NCBI GenBank assembly: GCA_014529385.2
Contig: CM043964.1
Coordinates: forward strand, 132,900,420-132,964,419
Reading direction: 5' to 3'
Length of the DNA: 64,000 nucleotides
Source: Adiantum capillus-veneris
Lineage: Eukaryota > Streptophyta > Polypodiopsida > Polypodiales > Pteridaceae
Shown here: piece after piece, positions 21,946 to 33,669 of the stretch
How the letters are laid out: the number at the start of each line of letters is the position of its first letter
Position numbering within the stretch: the stretch's first letter is position 1
Position numbers and translations under genes: made by a program
The notes under the pieces: generated by a model
What the model was told of the DNA's origin: nothing
The model's input: the letters and a program-made list of their open reading frames with translations, nothing else
Databases searched by the model: none

Positions 21946-21963
21946 GAGCCTCTTGTAGTGGGT

Positions 21964-23689
21964 TCTAATGATTCAGATATGGTCGACTTAAGTTTCAGCT
22001 CATCAGTTTACAATACTTTGCTTTAGCTTTCCTTAGTTATAACTATTAGACACAGCCTGTCTATTAATTTCCTAAGTTGACTTTAGATATACTCTCTCCA
22101 TCTTAGAAGTTTTTGTCCCAATATTTGAATGGCTCAACTTTGGTCCATACATTATGTTGTAGTTACAAATCAGAGCATTGCATACAAGTTTTGGTCCATA
22201 CATTATGTTGTAGGTACAAAACAAAGAATTGCATACAATTTTTGGTTAACTTATGGATGGTTTGACATTTTTTTACAGTAAATGGTTACTAAAAAAAGCA
22301 GTTTTTAAGATCATATGGTAGGATTTCTTTATAGAAAATGCAGGAAAAACTGAAAATTTGTTAAAAACTTTAATATTTAGAATAGTAACTAGTTCAATAA
22401 TTTTTAAGTTTGACATGGATAACCACTGATAGGTTCTTCGAAACCTGCCATACGTAGCCAAGTCTAACAAATTTGTTGTCTTGATGTGGATGCAGGTGAG
22501 AATTCCTTCTTGACTTAAAAAGGTTTAGCATGCTATAGTCAGACTCTGAAGACCCTTAATGATTCAATGGGGATGACCTTAACAATCCTATTACTTTCGT
22601 ATAAAATCATTAGAATGGTACCTCATTCTTATTATGCTATGCATTAATGAATCATAAACTGAGTCATTTCTGTACAAATCCTTGTTCAGCTATCTAAAGC
22701 CGATTGTCTTTTGAACCTTTTGTTCTTTTGTGTATACGTATCTAGTTTAATACAACAACAACAACAACAACAAAACACGCACACATGCACACACATGTAC
22801 ACGCACGCACACGTGTACACACACACACACACACACACACACATGAGCTTCCGCCTCGCTCCCCTTCATGCCTTGTGACGGTCGCCAACCTCTGCGTCTG
22901 CCAATGCCCTTAAGTAATGGCAGCTGGCTTTCTTACATGTTTATGCTTTAAATCCTTAGGAGGCCGTTCACAAGCCATGACCCCATAGCTCGCGGTGTAG
23001 CATGTACATGTCCTTAGCGATAGGATACGTCGCGATACCCTTCACTGTCTCACACGAGCATTGGCACGAGGGCATCAATGGCCCACGTCTATTTCAGGGA
23101 TCGAGTGCGATCTATCGTGTGATTTGCGTTTTGCAAATTTGGAAAAATAGGTAATTCGGGTACGCAAAATATGTAAATTTGAGTCCCCCCCCGCCCCCCA
23201 CAACACGCCTCTTCTCCCCTGGAGTCGGACTCGTGATGTCACCTTTGCAAGCCTATCATATTAACCACCTCTTGTTGAAAGCATTGAGAGACGTGTTTGT
23301 TTGATGATGAAGCTCCCGCATTGTAAATTTGTGCAGATTGGTAAGTTCAGACGGCATCGCAAGATCAATGGCCCACGATGCCCCTGCTCCCTTAAAAAAA
23401 AGGGGCCATTGATCCCCTCTTGCCCATGCCCGTGTGTGAGAGACGCACAAGTGGCGTGCGCCAAAGAGAGCAACATTTCCGGAGCCACCAAAAACTTGGC
23501 AAAAGGAAAACACGAAAACTAAAGACGAGCCGGGCCATAGTGCTCAGGCCCAAAAAAGACGGGCACGCAGGAACGCAGTGTGTATCCAGACTAAAAAGCA
23601 TCCGAAATCACTTGAAAAGCCGCTCTCGTCTTCTGTGCTTGTTGCTCTTCGCTCTCTCGCTCTCTCTCTCTCCCCAATCACAAGAAGAA
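21964..23689. other. Intergenic DNA upstream of the F-box gene
   Basis: No gene is recognised. A 51-bp tandem duplication lies at about 22139-22243 (TGGTCCATACATTATGTTGT twice). Simple repeats (AAC)n then (CA)n lie at 22749-22842, and a C-rich stretch near 23187-23202. The last ~300 bases would be the F-box gene's promoter and leader, including a CT-rich tract at 23636-23675. Confidence 0.7.
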
Positions 23690-25090
23690 ATGCGTGCGCT
23701 TTGCTTTGCTCCTGATGTGTTTGGTTGGAAAGAAGATGAGGCGTTGCCCAGGTTCTTTGAAGCAATTCCAAATGACCTCGTAGCGAAGGAAGTCCTGCCG
23801 CTTCTGGAGCTCCCCGACCTCAGGCGCTTGCCCCTGCTCTCCAAATCATGGTCCGCCCTCCTGTCAAAAGATTCTGTCTGGTCCTTCATTGCGTGCCAGA
23901 AATGGTTCTTGAGAAAGTCTTGGCTTGTCATGCTCTGCCGGACTGGCCCCACCACAGAGATGGAGTTTGTGGCTTGCCCGCTGCCATCATCAGGGTCATC
24001 CTCGTCATCTTCATGGCAAGAAGGAGATCTCGACTGCTGGGTGTCACTTACTCCGGCCATCCAGAACTCGATCAAGCGGGGACTTTACTCTTTCTCTCAT
24101 CTTCTGCCCCCGGTTGAACGATACTCATGCCCCACGGGGAAAATAAAAGGTTGTAGATTGTATCCTGTTGATGATAGGTGCTTGGTTGCTGCCTCCAAAG
24201 GCTTCATGTGCATTATCTGGCATTGCGATCCGTGCCGACGCCCTTTACGGCAATATCGTCCTAGTGCCAGGTTAGACGCACTAAACACTGCATCTATGAC
24301 TCCGATGCTTCTAAACATCTTCACCGGCAGGGCCTATCTTATGGACTGGCCACATGCGTACTTCACAGTCATACCTCGTGATGGCAGTGGCGGACCCAGG
24401 AATGTGTTCATGTCAATGCAGCACCATTATCTTGGAAGTGAAGATTTCAACCTTATTCTCCATGACGATCTTCTCAACTATGTGGAGGTGTACAACTCAC
24501 ATACCGACTCTTGGAGGACCTTGGTGAACAGGAGGCCACGCACTGCTGATGATTATCCACATTTGAAGTTTACCAGCAGCAGGGTCCATCTGGGGGATGT
24601 TTTTGCTATCTGTCATAATGCTCTATATGCTTACTCGGCACTCTTTGATGAGTGGAGCAAGGTCGATGTGCTGTACCCTGTTGATGCTCGTCAGCGATAC
24701 AGCCGCGCTTTCAAGTATGCCGACCGAGTTTTCCTTGCAGCGTTGCTGATGCCATGTACTCTGGATGAGGAATTTGGTGATGACAAGTTTCATGGGTTTG
24801 GAATTTGGGAGCTGAAACCCATGCCTAGGGACGCGAATACCTACTTGTGGGAGCAAGTAGCAACATATTCTGAATATGACAACGAGTATCGCGAGTTCTT
24901 TCGCTCTTTTTCCTTGTTTGAGATAAAAGTCGTGGATTTCAAAGGTTTTGTATGCATGACAAGTTCATCAATATGTGGGAAAGAAGTTAGGAAATTCCCT
25001 CCCCTTGTGTACGGCATTGAATCTAAGTCCTGGTTTTTGTTGCCCGAGTGCAAAGGCGTCATGGACTATCGATGTGTCTTTGGATTGTAA
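23690..25090 (+). CDS. F-box protein, kelch-like C-terminal region
   Basis: A single exon of 466 codons plus stop. The ATG at 23690 (context AGAAGAAATGCG) is preferred over the upstream in-frame ATG at 23420, because the extra 90 residues are a Leu/Ser run encoded by CT-rich leader. The F-box lies at about residues 25-68 (AIPNDLVAKEVLPLLELPDL, then LLSKSWSALLSKDSVW). The remainder resembles plant F-box/kelch-repeat proteins, with the W/Y-rich segments YVEVYNSHTDSWRTL and ALYAYSALFDEWSKV, but no complete set of kelch repeats is certain. F-box proteins bind SKP1 in SCF ubiquitin ligases and choose substrates through the C-terminal part; the substrate here is unknown. It has no stops or frameshifts and is the only clearly intact host-type gene in the window. 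Confidence 0.88.
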   Translation: MRALCFAPDVFGWKEDEALPRFFEAIPNDLVAKEVLPLLELPDLRRLPLLSKSWSALLSKDSVWSFIACQKWFLRKSWLVMLCRTGPTTEMEFVACPLPSSGSSSSSSWQEGDLDCWVSLTPAIQNSIKRGLYSFSHLLPPVERYSCPTGKIKGCRLYPVDDRCLVAASKGFMCIIWHCDPCRRPLRQYRPSARLDALNTASMTPMLLNIFTGRAYLMDWPHAYFTVIPRDGSGGPRNVFMSMQHHYLGSEDFNLILHDDLLNYVEVYNSHTDSWRTLVNRRPRTADDYPHLKFTSSRVHLGDVFAICHNALYAYSALFDEWSKVDVLYPVDARQRYSRAFKYADRVFLAALLMPCTLDEEFGDDKFHGFGIWELKPMPRDANTYLWEQVATYSEYDNEYREFFRSFSLFEIKVVDFKGFVCMTSSSICGKEVRKFPPLVYGIESKSWFLLPECKGVMDYRCVFGL

Positions 25091-25929
25091 CCAAAGACAA
25101 ACCGTATTGAAGGAGGGTTGTCTCCCTCGTACCTTATTTGTCAAAAAGGTATTTTTAATTAGCAATGCCCTTGCTGGTACAGAAGTTCACACAAGTGGAC
25201 TTTCCTTTTGGAGGTGGCAGTATCGTAGTAGGGGTATTAAGACATCAACTCTTTTGTCCTTGTTCTTTAGTGATTTGCTCAAAGCCTGTTACACCATGTG
25301 TTGGAGTTTAGTATTGTAATCGGCTTTCTTAGTGCTGATTTTAAAAATTGCTTGTTTAAATTTTTAAGGAGTTTTTTTTTCCATTTTTTCAAATAGGGCA
25401 TAGCCTGCAAGTTTACACTGGATTTACCATGGTGTTGAAAAAGGTAGGGTATTTATCTTGGTTCCTCATTTCTTGTTTTGGATGGGAGTGTGCAGTTGGA
25501 TGTCAGGGATGAAAAACTCTCGAGTGAGGAGCCATGAGCAGGAGAAGGGCACTACCTTGCATAGGTGACGGCCACGTAGAGCAACCTTGTGCAAAAGCCT
25601 CACTGGTCGTTTTTCTAAGTGAGTCTCTCTTGTTCCTTTCTTACTCTCTTCTATTTCAGTTGTTAAGAATGTTAAGTCAGAAATAAACACTTCTGCCATA
25701 TGGTTAGATTTGGAGTTACTCCAGACCCGAGCTTCGCTTTGTTGCAAGTAACAACTGAGGAGCTTTAGACTGAAATAAACAAAAACATTCACTGCCACAG
25801 GGCTGGATTTAGGCTTACATAAATCTTTTAAAAGCAAACAATGCTTCTTTTGCAAAACTGGAAAACAGGAGTTGAATTTGACCAACATAAATCACATGTC
25901 GATACGAGACTAAGTAAGACTCATGGTTG

Positions 25930-26035
25930 CATGGAATCAAACTAGAGGGTTGTCACAACCATTTAAATCTGCAATCCCACCTCATACGAGGCTTGAACCT
26001 GATCGCTCTCGATGATAAACAACTCACTTGGACAG
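25930..26035 (-). repeat. Possible tRNA-derived SINE fragment
   Basis: The minus strand carries GGTTCAAGCCTCG, resembling a pol III B-box, with a loosely A-box-like CAAGTGAGTTGTTTATC about 30 bases upstream, followed by TGTGACAACCCTC. No full tRNA fold or clear tail is seen. Confidence 0.3.
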
Positions 26036-26937
26036 CGGTGTTTTCAACAACCTAAGGATTCTATGCGTGCTTTTAAGGGAGGGGAATTTGCAGCAATTGA
26101 CGGAAGTCGATTCGCACAACCGTAGAGCTCAGAAACTCACCTTGAAGCTCGTGGGTGAATGCTCGCATGCGGTCTTACGTTGCTTGCAACGTTGGCATTG
26201 GCAAGGAGAAGAGCTCGAGGCTAACGTGATGATGTTGTCGATTCTCTAGTGCGGCACCGTGCAGATTGTAGCATGAAGATGAAGGTGGAGGGAAGAAGAG
26301 CTCACATAGAAACTGATAGTCGACTCAGTTCTTGGACATCGTTTTGATTAAACTTAAAAAAACCTTTCAAATATTGGCCTTTATACTCGGCCAAGGTCTC
26401 AAATGTACATGGCCACTGTAACCAAGAGGTGTATTTTTCCTGTTGCCTTCTTTCAATATCTACGACATGTTTTTATGTATTTTATTTTTACTTGTTTTCC
26501 TCGAAACCCTTGAAAAGGTGCAAGTGGGCATTGCATGGCCAATGTGGTTCCTCACATTGGGAATGTCACAAACGGAAGCTGTCACAAGACAGACACGACA
26601 TGCCAATAGAAAAGAACAGACTCAACAAGTTTTTAGCACTTCAATAACAACTGAAACTGAAACAGAGAGAGACGACACGCGACACGGAGTGGCGGAATTC
26701 CACCCCACAGAGTATTGGCCCCAAACCTTGGCAACCCTTTCGGTATTTCTTTATATTACATCAACACATTACAAGCCGGTACTCCACGCTCTGCATCTTG
26801 TCTCAAAAGAGTGCTAGAGAATGAGCCCTAGCCTCTTATTTGAAGGCCCTAGCCCAAAAGCAGTTTACATGAAAAGTATTCAAACTCAAAAGCTACTGGC
26901 CCAAAAGCTGGCACTGAAAAATCAGCCATCATAAATC

Positions 26938-27059
26938 ACGGAAATCCGTACAGGTTGCCACGTCAGCACAATCAGGTCGAAACACGGAAGTCCGTACAGT
27001 TTTTCCACGTCAGCAGTCAACAAAGAATCCGAAATTCCATACAGTTGCCACATAATCAG
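26938..27059. repeat. Three ~45-bp direct repeats carrying CCACGTCAG
   Basis: Units start at 26938, 26983 and about 27027. The first two share CACGGAA(A/G)TCCGTACAG followed by CCACGTCAGCA. The third is degraded (CCGAAATTCCATACAGTTGCCACATAATCAG). CCACGTCA resembles bZIP-type binding sites; regulation is inference. Confidence 0.75.
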
Positions 27060-28322
27060 TCTAGGGAGATTACGGAGATCTTACAGTGCCATGTTATGAA
27101 CTTCTCTACGGGTGTGTGTGTGGCCTTGCTTTGTTTTAATGCCTTTATGTCACTTGGCCCCCATCAAATGGGGTGGGTCCCATAAGTTGGTGGGAACTTC
27201 AACTCCTTCTGCTTCTTAGGGTTTATGCCCCTCAGTCGGGATCTGCATAGTGGCTCCGTTCTTCAATGGCTTGACAAGTCAGCAATTTGTGACATTGCCC
27301 CCTTCTTGAAAGAAAGTAATCGTCCACGATTACAACATATCTGTAAAACAACTCAAGTTAGCTCAAAAATTTTCGAGGGTCATTCTGAGGGACAATCAGT
27401 TTGCTCTTTTTGTTAAGAGGTTGGCTTCTTCTTTCGGCTCTTTTGTTAAGGAGTTGCTTCTCCTTTCGTCCAAATCGGAACTCTTGATATTCCGGCGTAG
27501 TAAAATTAATCATCACACCCAGACCGCACTCATCTTCCACGGATTTCTTAATGCACTAAAATTACATACCCCAGGTAATCTCATCCAATTAGGAATATTC
27601 AATGGTTGGCACATCACAATGCAACACAAATGCTCACATATGCATGTTACAAGACATGAAACATAAAGTCGCCAATGAACTCTCCCTCTCAAATAACCAT
27701 CCAGGTCCAAGCCATGAGATGTTCAATGACTCCCTCGTCACTCCTCCCGTAAATAACCTAAAAAGGTTCGGGCCATGAGATATAGAGGCCCTTTGCAACC
27801 CAGATTTTCTAGAACTTGAGGTCCTCAATGTTATGGAACTTGCCATGGTCTAGAATTTGAAACCGGGTCAGAGATTTTCCTTCCATCGTTAGTCCAAAGC
27901 CCTCATATTGCGTCTTGAAGTCTGTGACTTGCTCATCTCTTGCGTGTAGAGAGAGACATGGTCGTAAGGATATCGGCTTCTACTAAAGGTTTTCTTGACC
28001 CACTTTTACACTTGTGAGTGTCTAACCATGCTTTGTTGGTTTGGCATTTGGTATTGGACCAAAGGAGGTAGATAGCCCAATACTTGTTGGATCACATTCT
28101 GCTCAAAGGGTATTTGTGGTTGGAATGGCCTTGAGTGGTCGGATAACCGTTGTTCCGGTTTGGCATTCCAAGATTCTAAAATGTACTCCCTATTGATGTT
28201 GCATTCAGAAGGGTTTGTGAGAATCTTGCACTATGAGCTTCATTTTCTAAAACTATATGAGGATTGGGTAAAACCGCTTCTTGCATTAGGAAAAATTTGG
28301 ACTCTCAAAGGGCTCTATAAGG

Positions 28323-28470
28323 ACTTTGACTTTCTCTTTCTTATCCAAAACGGGCATACGATAAAATTTCCACAAATGAAATCAAAACTTTGACTTCTAT
28401 TTTGACTTTGACTTTGACTTTCTCTTTTTTATCCAAAACGGACGTACGATAAAATTCTTACAAATGAAAT
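28323..28470. repeat. 89-bp tandem duplication with (TTTGAC)n
   Basis: GACTTTCTCTTTCTTATCC...AAACG(G)G(C/A)CATACGATAAAAT...CACAAATGAAAT occurs twice, about 89 bases apart. A short TTTGAC repeat lies between the copies (about 28388-28420). Confidence 0.8.
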
Positions 28471-29659
28471 TAAATCTTGTTGGACCTTTTGGATTTTGAA
28501 AATACTCATCAAGATCTATCCATTGATATATACAATGCCATCAAATTCTTTATATTCTAAAAGATTCATTTTTTAATGTAACAACTCTATCTTATAAATG
28601 GAATCTCTGCTCACATTTCAACTTGAGTGGGGAAGCCATACCTTCTACAAATAAACTCCAAATGTTTCAGAATTTGGGTTTGGGGATTTAGAACCTACTT
28701 TTTAAGATCTTTCCAATGATATGTTGGTTGATAGGGTATTGAATAAGTGTTTATGTACTTCACCGGTGGGTTACCCACTTTAGACAAGAGAGGCAAAGTC
28801 AAACCTCCTTATAGGGCCCCTTAGAGAGTCCAAAATTTTCCTAATGGTGCTCAAAATTTCTAAATTGTTTGTCTAGGTTTGTCCCTATGTGGTGCAAAGA
28901 TTCTGAAGCTTGTGGCATTACGTGTGGTTTTCCTATGGGTAGCAACCCTCTCACTAGGAGACCTCTGTAGGTGTAAGCATTCTAGGTATTAATCCTTAAT
29001 TAAGTACTTAAACTCATGATTAAGAGTTAAGAAACTTGAACTGTACTCCAAGACAAGACTTAGAAGACTCTGTGTTTTGAATGTGTGATACAAGGGCTCC
29101 TTATATAAGAGACGAAGAGACATAAATGAAAAGACGTCTCCTGGCGAAGAGACATGACTTTAGACGTAAAGACACATCCTTTCGGCGAAGAGCTGCAACC
29201 ATTGGGTGAAGAGTCGCAACCATAGAGCGAAGGGGTGTGTGGCTTTTGGCAAAGATACACGTCTCTTGGGCGAAGGGGTGTGACCATCCAAGCGCAGGGG
29301 TTCTCCTTGGCATGGCACTTCGTGTATATGCAACTAGGAGTAGATGTATTCCTGTTATTATAGTCACAATCATGACATTCCCTCCCATTTAAAATGAGAG
29401 CCCGTGTCAAAGAAATGACTTCTAATGTTGACAGAAGTCTGGAAAAGCATTGAATCTTCGAAAATCTTCGATCTTTGAGTTATCGAAAACCTTTGTCTTG
29501 AGCCTTTGCTTCTTGCAAAACCTTTTCGCATTGACTGCTAAATCCCATGTCATTGCATTATTCAAAGACTTTTTAGAAGAATCTGGCTTAATCAGGTTGA
29601 CTGCAACAAGAGATTGATCTTCAAAATTCTTCATGCGATGTAAGACTTTTGATTCAAAA

Positions 29660-30617
29660 TCTTCTAGTTACTTCAAAATATTTGCGGAAGAGGAAATCTT
29701 CTCAAGGTACTCTTCAGATGGGGTAACTTCAACTTTATGAATCACTGGAGAGGATTTTGGCGTGAGACTGTAATCATCTTTCAATAATGAATCCCAAAAC
29801 TCTTCAGAATCATCTTCAAAAACTATCACTTCATGACTTGCAATTGGCTTGTCATCATCCAGCAAAGAATCAAAGAAAGCATAGTCGTCTTCAGACTCTG
29901 AATTTGCAACTATCTCCTTATCTTTGTCTGGTAACGAAGTATCACATGGAAAACCTTTTGCTTGAAATCATCTTTGTCTTCACCAATTGATTCAGAAGAA
30001 GTTAATGAATTCAAAAATTCATCAATAATAATATCTGCATCTTCATCAAAAATCATATTCTCTTCATAATCCATTGTATCATGTCATTTGACTTGTACAC
30101 CTGAGGCTTAAATCACTCTTTCCGCCTGAGAAATCTCGTGTAAAGTCAATTCATGTTTATCTTTGAAGAAATTGATAGTATATCCTTGAAAGCTAATTGC
30201 TTGATCATATTGGAATAACCAATGCTGCCTAAGAATCATGTCTGTAATAAGATAAAGGCATGACTTTTGAAATTCAATTGATCTGCATAAGTTTTAATCT
30301 CAAACTGCAATTGTCGAACTTTCTGATCACAAGTTAAAATTTATCTATCTGCTAATTCCACATTATATAAGTGAGATGTCGTCTGAGTTGGTAAACCAAG
30401 CTGTTGAACTATCTGACTGCTGACGATTTTTTTTATAGCATCCGCCGTCCACCAAAATATTAATGGAGCGACCATTGATAGTTCCAAGAAGGCTCAAAAC
30501 TTGATTTGAGAGAGGCTCCAAAACTGAAGAATTGCACTGAGCATGCTTCATAAGAATAGGCGTATCCTTTGAGACACAAATTGTATTGACCACAGATTTT
30601 CCTTTATCCTCTTTCAA
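29660..30617 (-). pseudogene. Decayed gypsy-type retroelement: aspartic protease remnant
   Basis: The minus strand shows LLGTINGRSINILVDGG (near 30440-30510), like the start of a gypsy retropepsin, where the active site reads D-G-G. Further on, DMILRQHWLFQYD and INFFKDKHELTLHEI match the protease end and following pol linker. An acidic frame follows at 29668-29865. Many stops break the frame, and no RT, RNase H or integrase is present. The primer-site-like sequence at 30925-30946 suits the same orientation, leaving too little space for a full gag, so internal deletion is likely. Confidence 0.6.
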
Positions 30618-30924
30618 GGGGATTTAACATACTTTACACTTCAAATGTTAGTGGTTAGGTTAGTAAAGTTAGTCAAAATTAGCATCAAATTAATAAAATT
30701 AGCACATTGGAAACGAAGCGAAATTAGTAAGGGTTAACATGAAATTAGTGAAATTGGGGGTGGAATTGGGGATTTGGGGTCTTCATAACTCAACATTAGC
30801 ATCTTTTTCTTGCACATCATCATCAAATCACAACCAAAAATTGAGTTACACACACTCAAAAACCAACAAAATTAGTAGTGAAATTACTCTATTCTACACA
30901 TCCTAAACTCACTAGCTTAGGATA

Positions 30925-30946
30925 TCGATCCTCGGCAACGGTGCCA
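30925..30946 (-). other. Candidate primer binding site of the decayed element (tRNA-Asp type)
   Basis: The minus strand reads TGGCACCGTTGCCGAGGATC, close to the plant Athila/Tat-type site TGGCGCCGTTGCC. If correct, 30947-31155 is part of its 5' LTR, cut off by the left end of CACTA E. Confidence 0.6.
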
Positions 30947-31199
30947 AACGTAGGGAGGCGTTGTAGCACGACCTAATCGCAACCCACACAAAACTATCAA
31001 ATCCGTGGATCGGCAACCCGGTTAGGGCATGGAAGCATGAGCATCGGATGAATGGGATAGAGGATTCAAGAGATCACCTCTCCAATGCAAGTAGAGATTA
31101 GCCATGGCAAGACTAACTCTAAACCTACTCTAATCATTAATCAATTAATCTCCTACACTACAACATGTTGCGCGAATACTGGCGCGCAAATACCGATTT

Positions 31200-31484
31200 G
31201 AGTTTATTTTTAAAATGAACTAAGTCGGTATACGCATCGGTATCCGCCTCGGAATCAACACGCTTATATACGCGTCGATATATTCAGCATCGGTATAAAC
31301 GCTTGTATACACGTCGATATAAGCGCTGAAATACGTATCCAAATAAGCTATTATATACACGTCGGTATAACCCTCTGAATTCACGATTATATACGCGTCG
31401 GTATGTTCGTCTAAATACGTGCTGGAAATTATAGGTCGTTTTCGACGCGTATACCGGCGCCTATACAGACGCATATAGTAGCGC
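31200..31484. repeat. Left subterminal repeats of CACTA E
   Basis: Variants of TATACGCGTCG(A/G)TATA recur about every 20-30 bases in both orientations, for example CGCATCGGTATCCGC, TACACGTCGATATAAGCG and TATACGCGTCGGTATG. The run stops where the Tat LTR begins at 31485. Confidence 0.82.
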
Positions 31485-32621
31485 TGTCAGGAGTTTTTTG
31501 GAGCAAGGGATTGCGCATATGTACATATACATGCATGGTGCATCAAATAAAGAATTGCCCATTTTTCAGAGGCAGGTGGTTACGTATTCCCCACATGTGT
31601 ACAGGTAGGACAATATGTACATAGTGAATCGATTTTCACTATTACCAGTACCACTGTGTTTTTTCTACAATAAGGAGGATTTGGTAGCGCGTAAAACTTC
31701 TTGAGGAAGCTATCCGCGGGCCAACGACATGAGGTCAGCAGGTGCGTTAGATGGCATCTAGTGGCGTCAGGAGGGTGAACGAGGTCAATATTTGCACGCG
31801 GATGAGGACGGACACAACGTGGGTGTTTTCTTGTGAGAGTTATGCAAAAAAGTCATCATTAGGACCACTTTTTGGGGCCACTTCACGTGGTGGCGAGATG
31901 CATTATTGGAAAAAAGTTGAGTGCCAGGTGTGCGAATGATGCAAAAAGGTGACAACTATGCACTGCGAGGTCAGTTTTTGGCCTGTTCGGGGTCCATTTG
32001 AGGTCATCTAAAAGGCCAAGGGTGCCCAACTAAAAAATCTAAGTGTGGGAACTGAAAAAACAGAGAGAAGACCAGAAAAAACGTTGAGAAGAGAGGAAAA
32101 CAGCCGCAGCTGTGTTTTTGCTCATTTGGAGCCTGTTTTGGCCGTAAACTGCTCATCCGAGGTCGGATTTGAGCACTTTGACATTGTAGACTAGGTTTTG
32201 GGCCGTTCCGGACGCGATGGCGCTGTCCATTTTTCCAAATTCCTCACTCTTTTCCTACTGTTTTTCTGTGTAAGTTTCTCCTATGAGCGAAGTTTTTCTC
32301 TAGTTTGTGATTGTATCTCGCTTATTTTACCCATGTTGTGTGAGCTATTTGCCCCATTGGTGTTGGCCCAAGCTCAATTTAATCTAAACATCAGAAATTA
32401 TCCTCTTTTGAGCTGAGTTTTTTGGGTGTGTGTGTCTGTGTGTGTCTGTGTGGAGTGGGCAAGTGGATAGTCTCTCTCCTCTCACTCCAGAGGTGTGTTC
32501 CCTGTCTCGGCCAGGTGTGTTGTGTAAGCCGAGTGGTGCCCCATAGTGTATGTGTGTATCTTCCCAAGAGTGTGTGCCATGTTGTTATAGAGGCGCAGTG
32601 TGTGTTTTCATCCTGCTCACA
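31485..32621 (+). repeat. Tat element 5' LTR
   Basis: It starts TGTCAGGAG and ends GCTCACA, where the match to the right LTR stops. A possible primer site, TGGTGCCCCACTGAGG, begins at 32628 just downstream; the tRNA is not identified. Confidence 0.88.
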
Positions 32622-33669
32622 TTCTTTTGGTGCCCCACTGAGGATCTTCTTCGAGTACCTTCTGCTTCGAGCTTCGAGCTTCGGGATTACAGGTTGCAGG
32701 TTGCAGATTACAGATTACAGGTTACAGGTTACAGGTTACAGATAGGTACAGGTACAGGTGATTCACACAGGTACAGGTAGCTGGAGTACATGATATACTA
32801 GCAGTGATGTCACTTGCAGTTGTGGGAATGCATCACTTGGCGCCTATTTGAGCGCATTGTCTGCTGGATTGTACGTTACTTGTGGAAACTACCATTGTAC
32901 GCATTTTTGGAGCCAAAATTGGTTGTATTTGGCAGTCCCACAGCCATTTCTGAGACTTGGTCTGGAAGGTAGTCATTTATGAGACTTGACTATATGCGAT
33001 TTGCATTAGCCTTCGTGTGAGGGTCGATAGCGTGAGGTTTTTATTGAGCTGGGGGATTCTCAATGTGTGATCCTTTCGGTGATACAGGTAGCTGCAGCAC
33101 CCTTTTTGTGACCTCGCCATAAGCTATGTACTAGTGATTCCTACTTGATGCTCGGGTTCTATTGTTGACAGTTTATGCATACATAGACAGTCTATATTTT
33201 GGGTTCCTACTGCTCTACTTCTGGGGAAACTCTGTCGAAATTTTCCCAAGTTATGATGGCTGGTTTTTTGGTATTTTGAGCCATTTATGCTGTTATGCTG
33301 CTGAAATTTTGGCAAAATCAGAGGCTGAGTCAGGTGTGTCTTCTTGGAGCTTCATGGTTGGCTTTAATGGATGATCAAAATGGCCCTCAGTTCACTTCTT
33401 TTTCATTTAACTCAAAGAATTCAGATTAATGTTCATGTGTCCAGGAGATCTTTTTCTAGCAGCGCATAGTCTTTATGTTTGGGCCAAGAAGATTGAGAGA
33501 GATCCTGGAATGTCCTTTGCCTGTTGTAATTCCGATGATCAACTATGAAACTCATTTGATGTGCATGTGTTTGTTCTCATCTAAAGCTGAGCTCCATTGA
33601 AGTTTCTGGGGATTGGGTAGTGAAAAGTTTTGGGTTCTTTGCACGTGTGTTTGAAGGGGTTCTCTAGCC
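32622..33669 (+). other. Tat element 5' leader with TTACAGG repeats
   Basis: A long untranslated region typical of Tat elements. At 32690-32780 short repeats GGTTACA/GGTACA occur about ten times in a row. No coding region is recognised before the gag start area at 33670. Confidence 0.7.

Larger units (their letters stand above)
14213..21960 (-). mobile_element. Complete CACTA (En/Spm) transposon D (7748 bp)
   Basis: Termini are CACTACAAGAGG (14213-14224) and CCTCTTGTAGTG (21949-21960), perfect 12-bp inverted repeats with the family's CACTA ends. The flanking triplet is GGT on both sides (14210-14212, 21961-21963), the 3-bp duplication expected of the superfamily. Subterminal repeats based on GCGTCGCTAT occur inside both ends. 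It carries a tnp2 transposase gene and a second En/Spm-type gene on the minus strand. It also has a conserved divergent exon and a captured HMA-domain fragment between the genes and the right end. Confidence 0.96.
25091..29390. other. Intergenic DNA downstream of the F-box gene
   Basis: Only short, unconvincing open frames are present. Recognisable items are a possible SINE-like segment (25930-26035), three CCACGTCA-bearing repeats (26938-27059) and an 89-bp tandem repeat (28323-28470). Also present is a degenerate short repeat around 29135-29290 built on GGCGAAGAG/GCGAAGGGGTGTG. The segment 26650-27350 has the look of decayed LTR-type sequence, but no LTR pair or coding domain was identified. 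Confidence 0.6.

Noticed and set aside
22091-22143. Stowaway-like MITE end (ACTCTCTCCATCTTAGAAG)
   Set aside because: It resembles the CTCCCTCCGTCC-type end, but no matching inverted end or TA duplication was found.
23420-23689. N-terminal extension of the F-box frame to the ATG at 23420
   Set aside because: The extra 90 residues come from CT-rich leader and a basic low-complexity stretch; the F-box starts soon after the ATG at 23690.
25466-25888. 140-residue minus-strand frame downstream of the F-box gene
   Set aside because: No domain, no conserved motif and no codon pattern to support it; left as intergenic.
29060-29410. Cys-rich secreted-peptide-like frame
   Set aside because: It is built from the short GGCGAAG repeat, lacks a signal peptide, and another frame is equally open.
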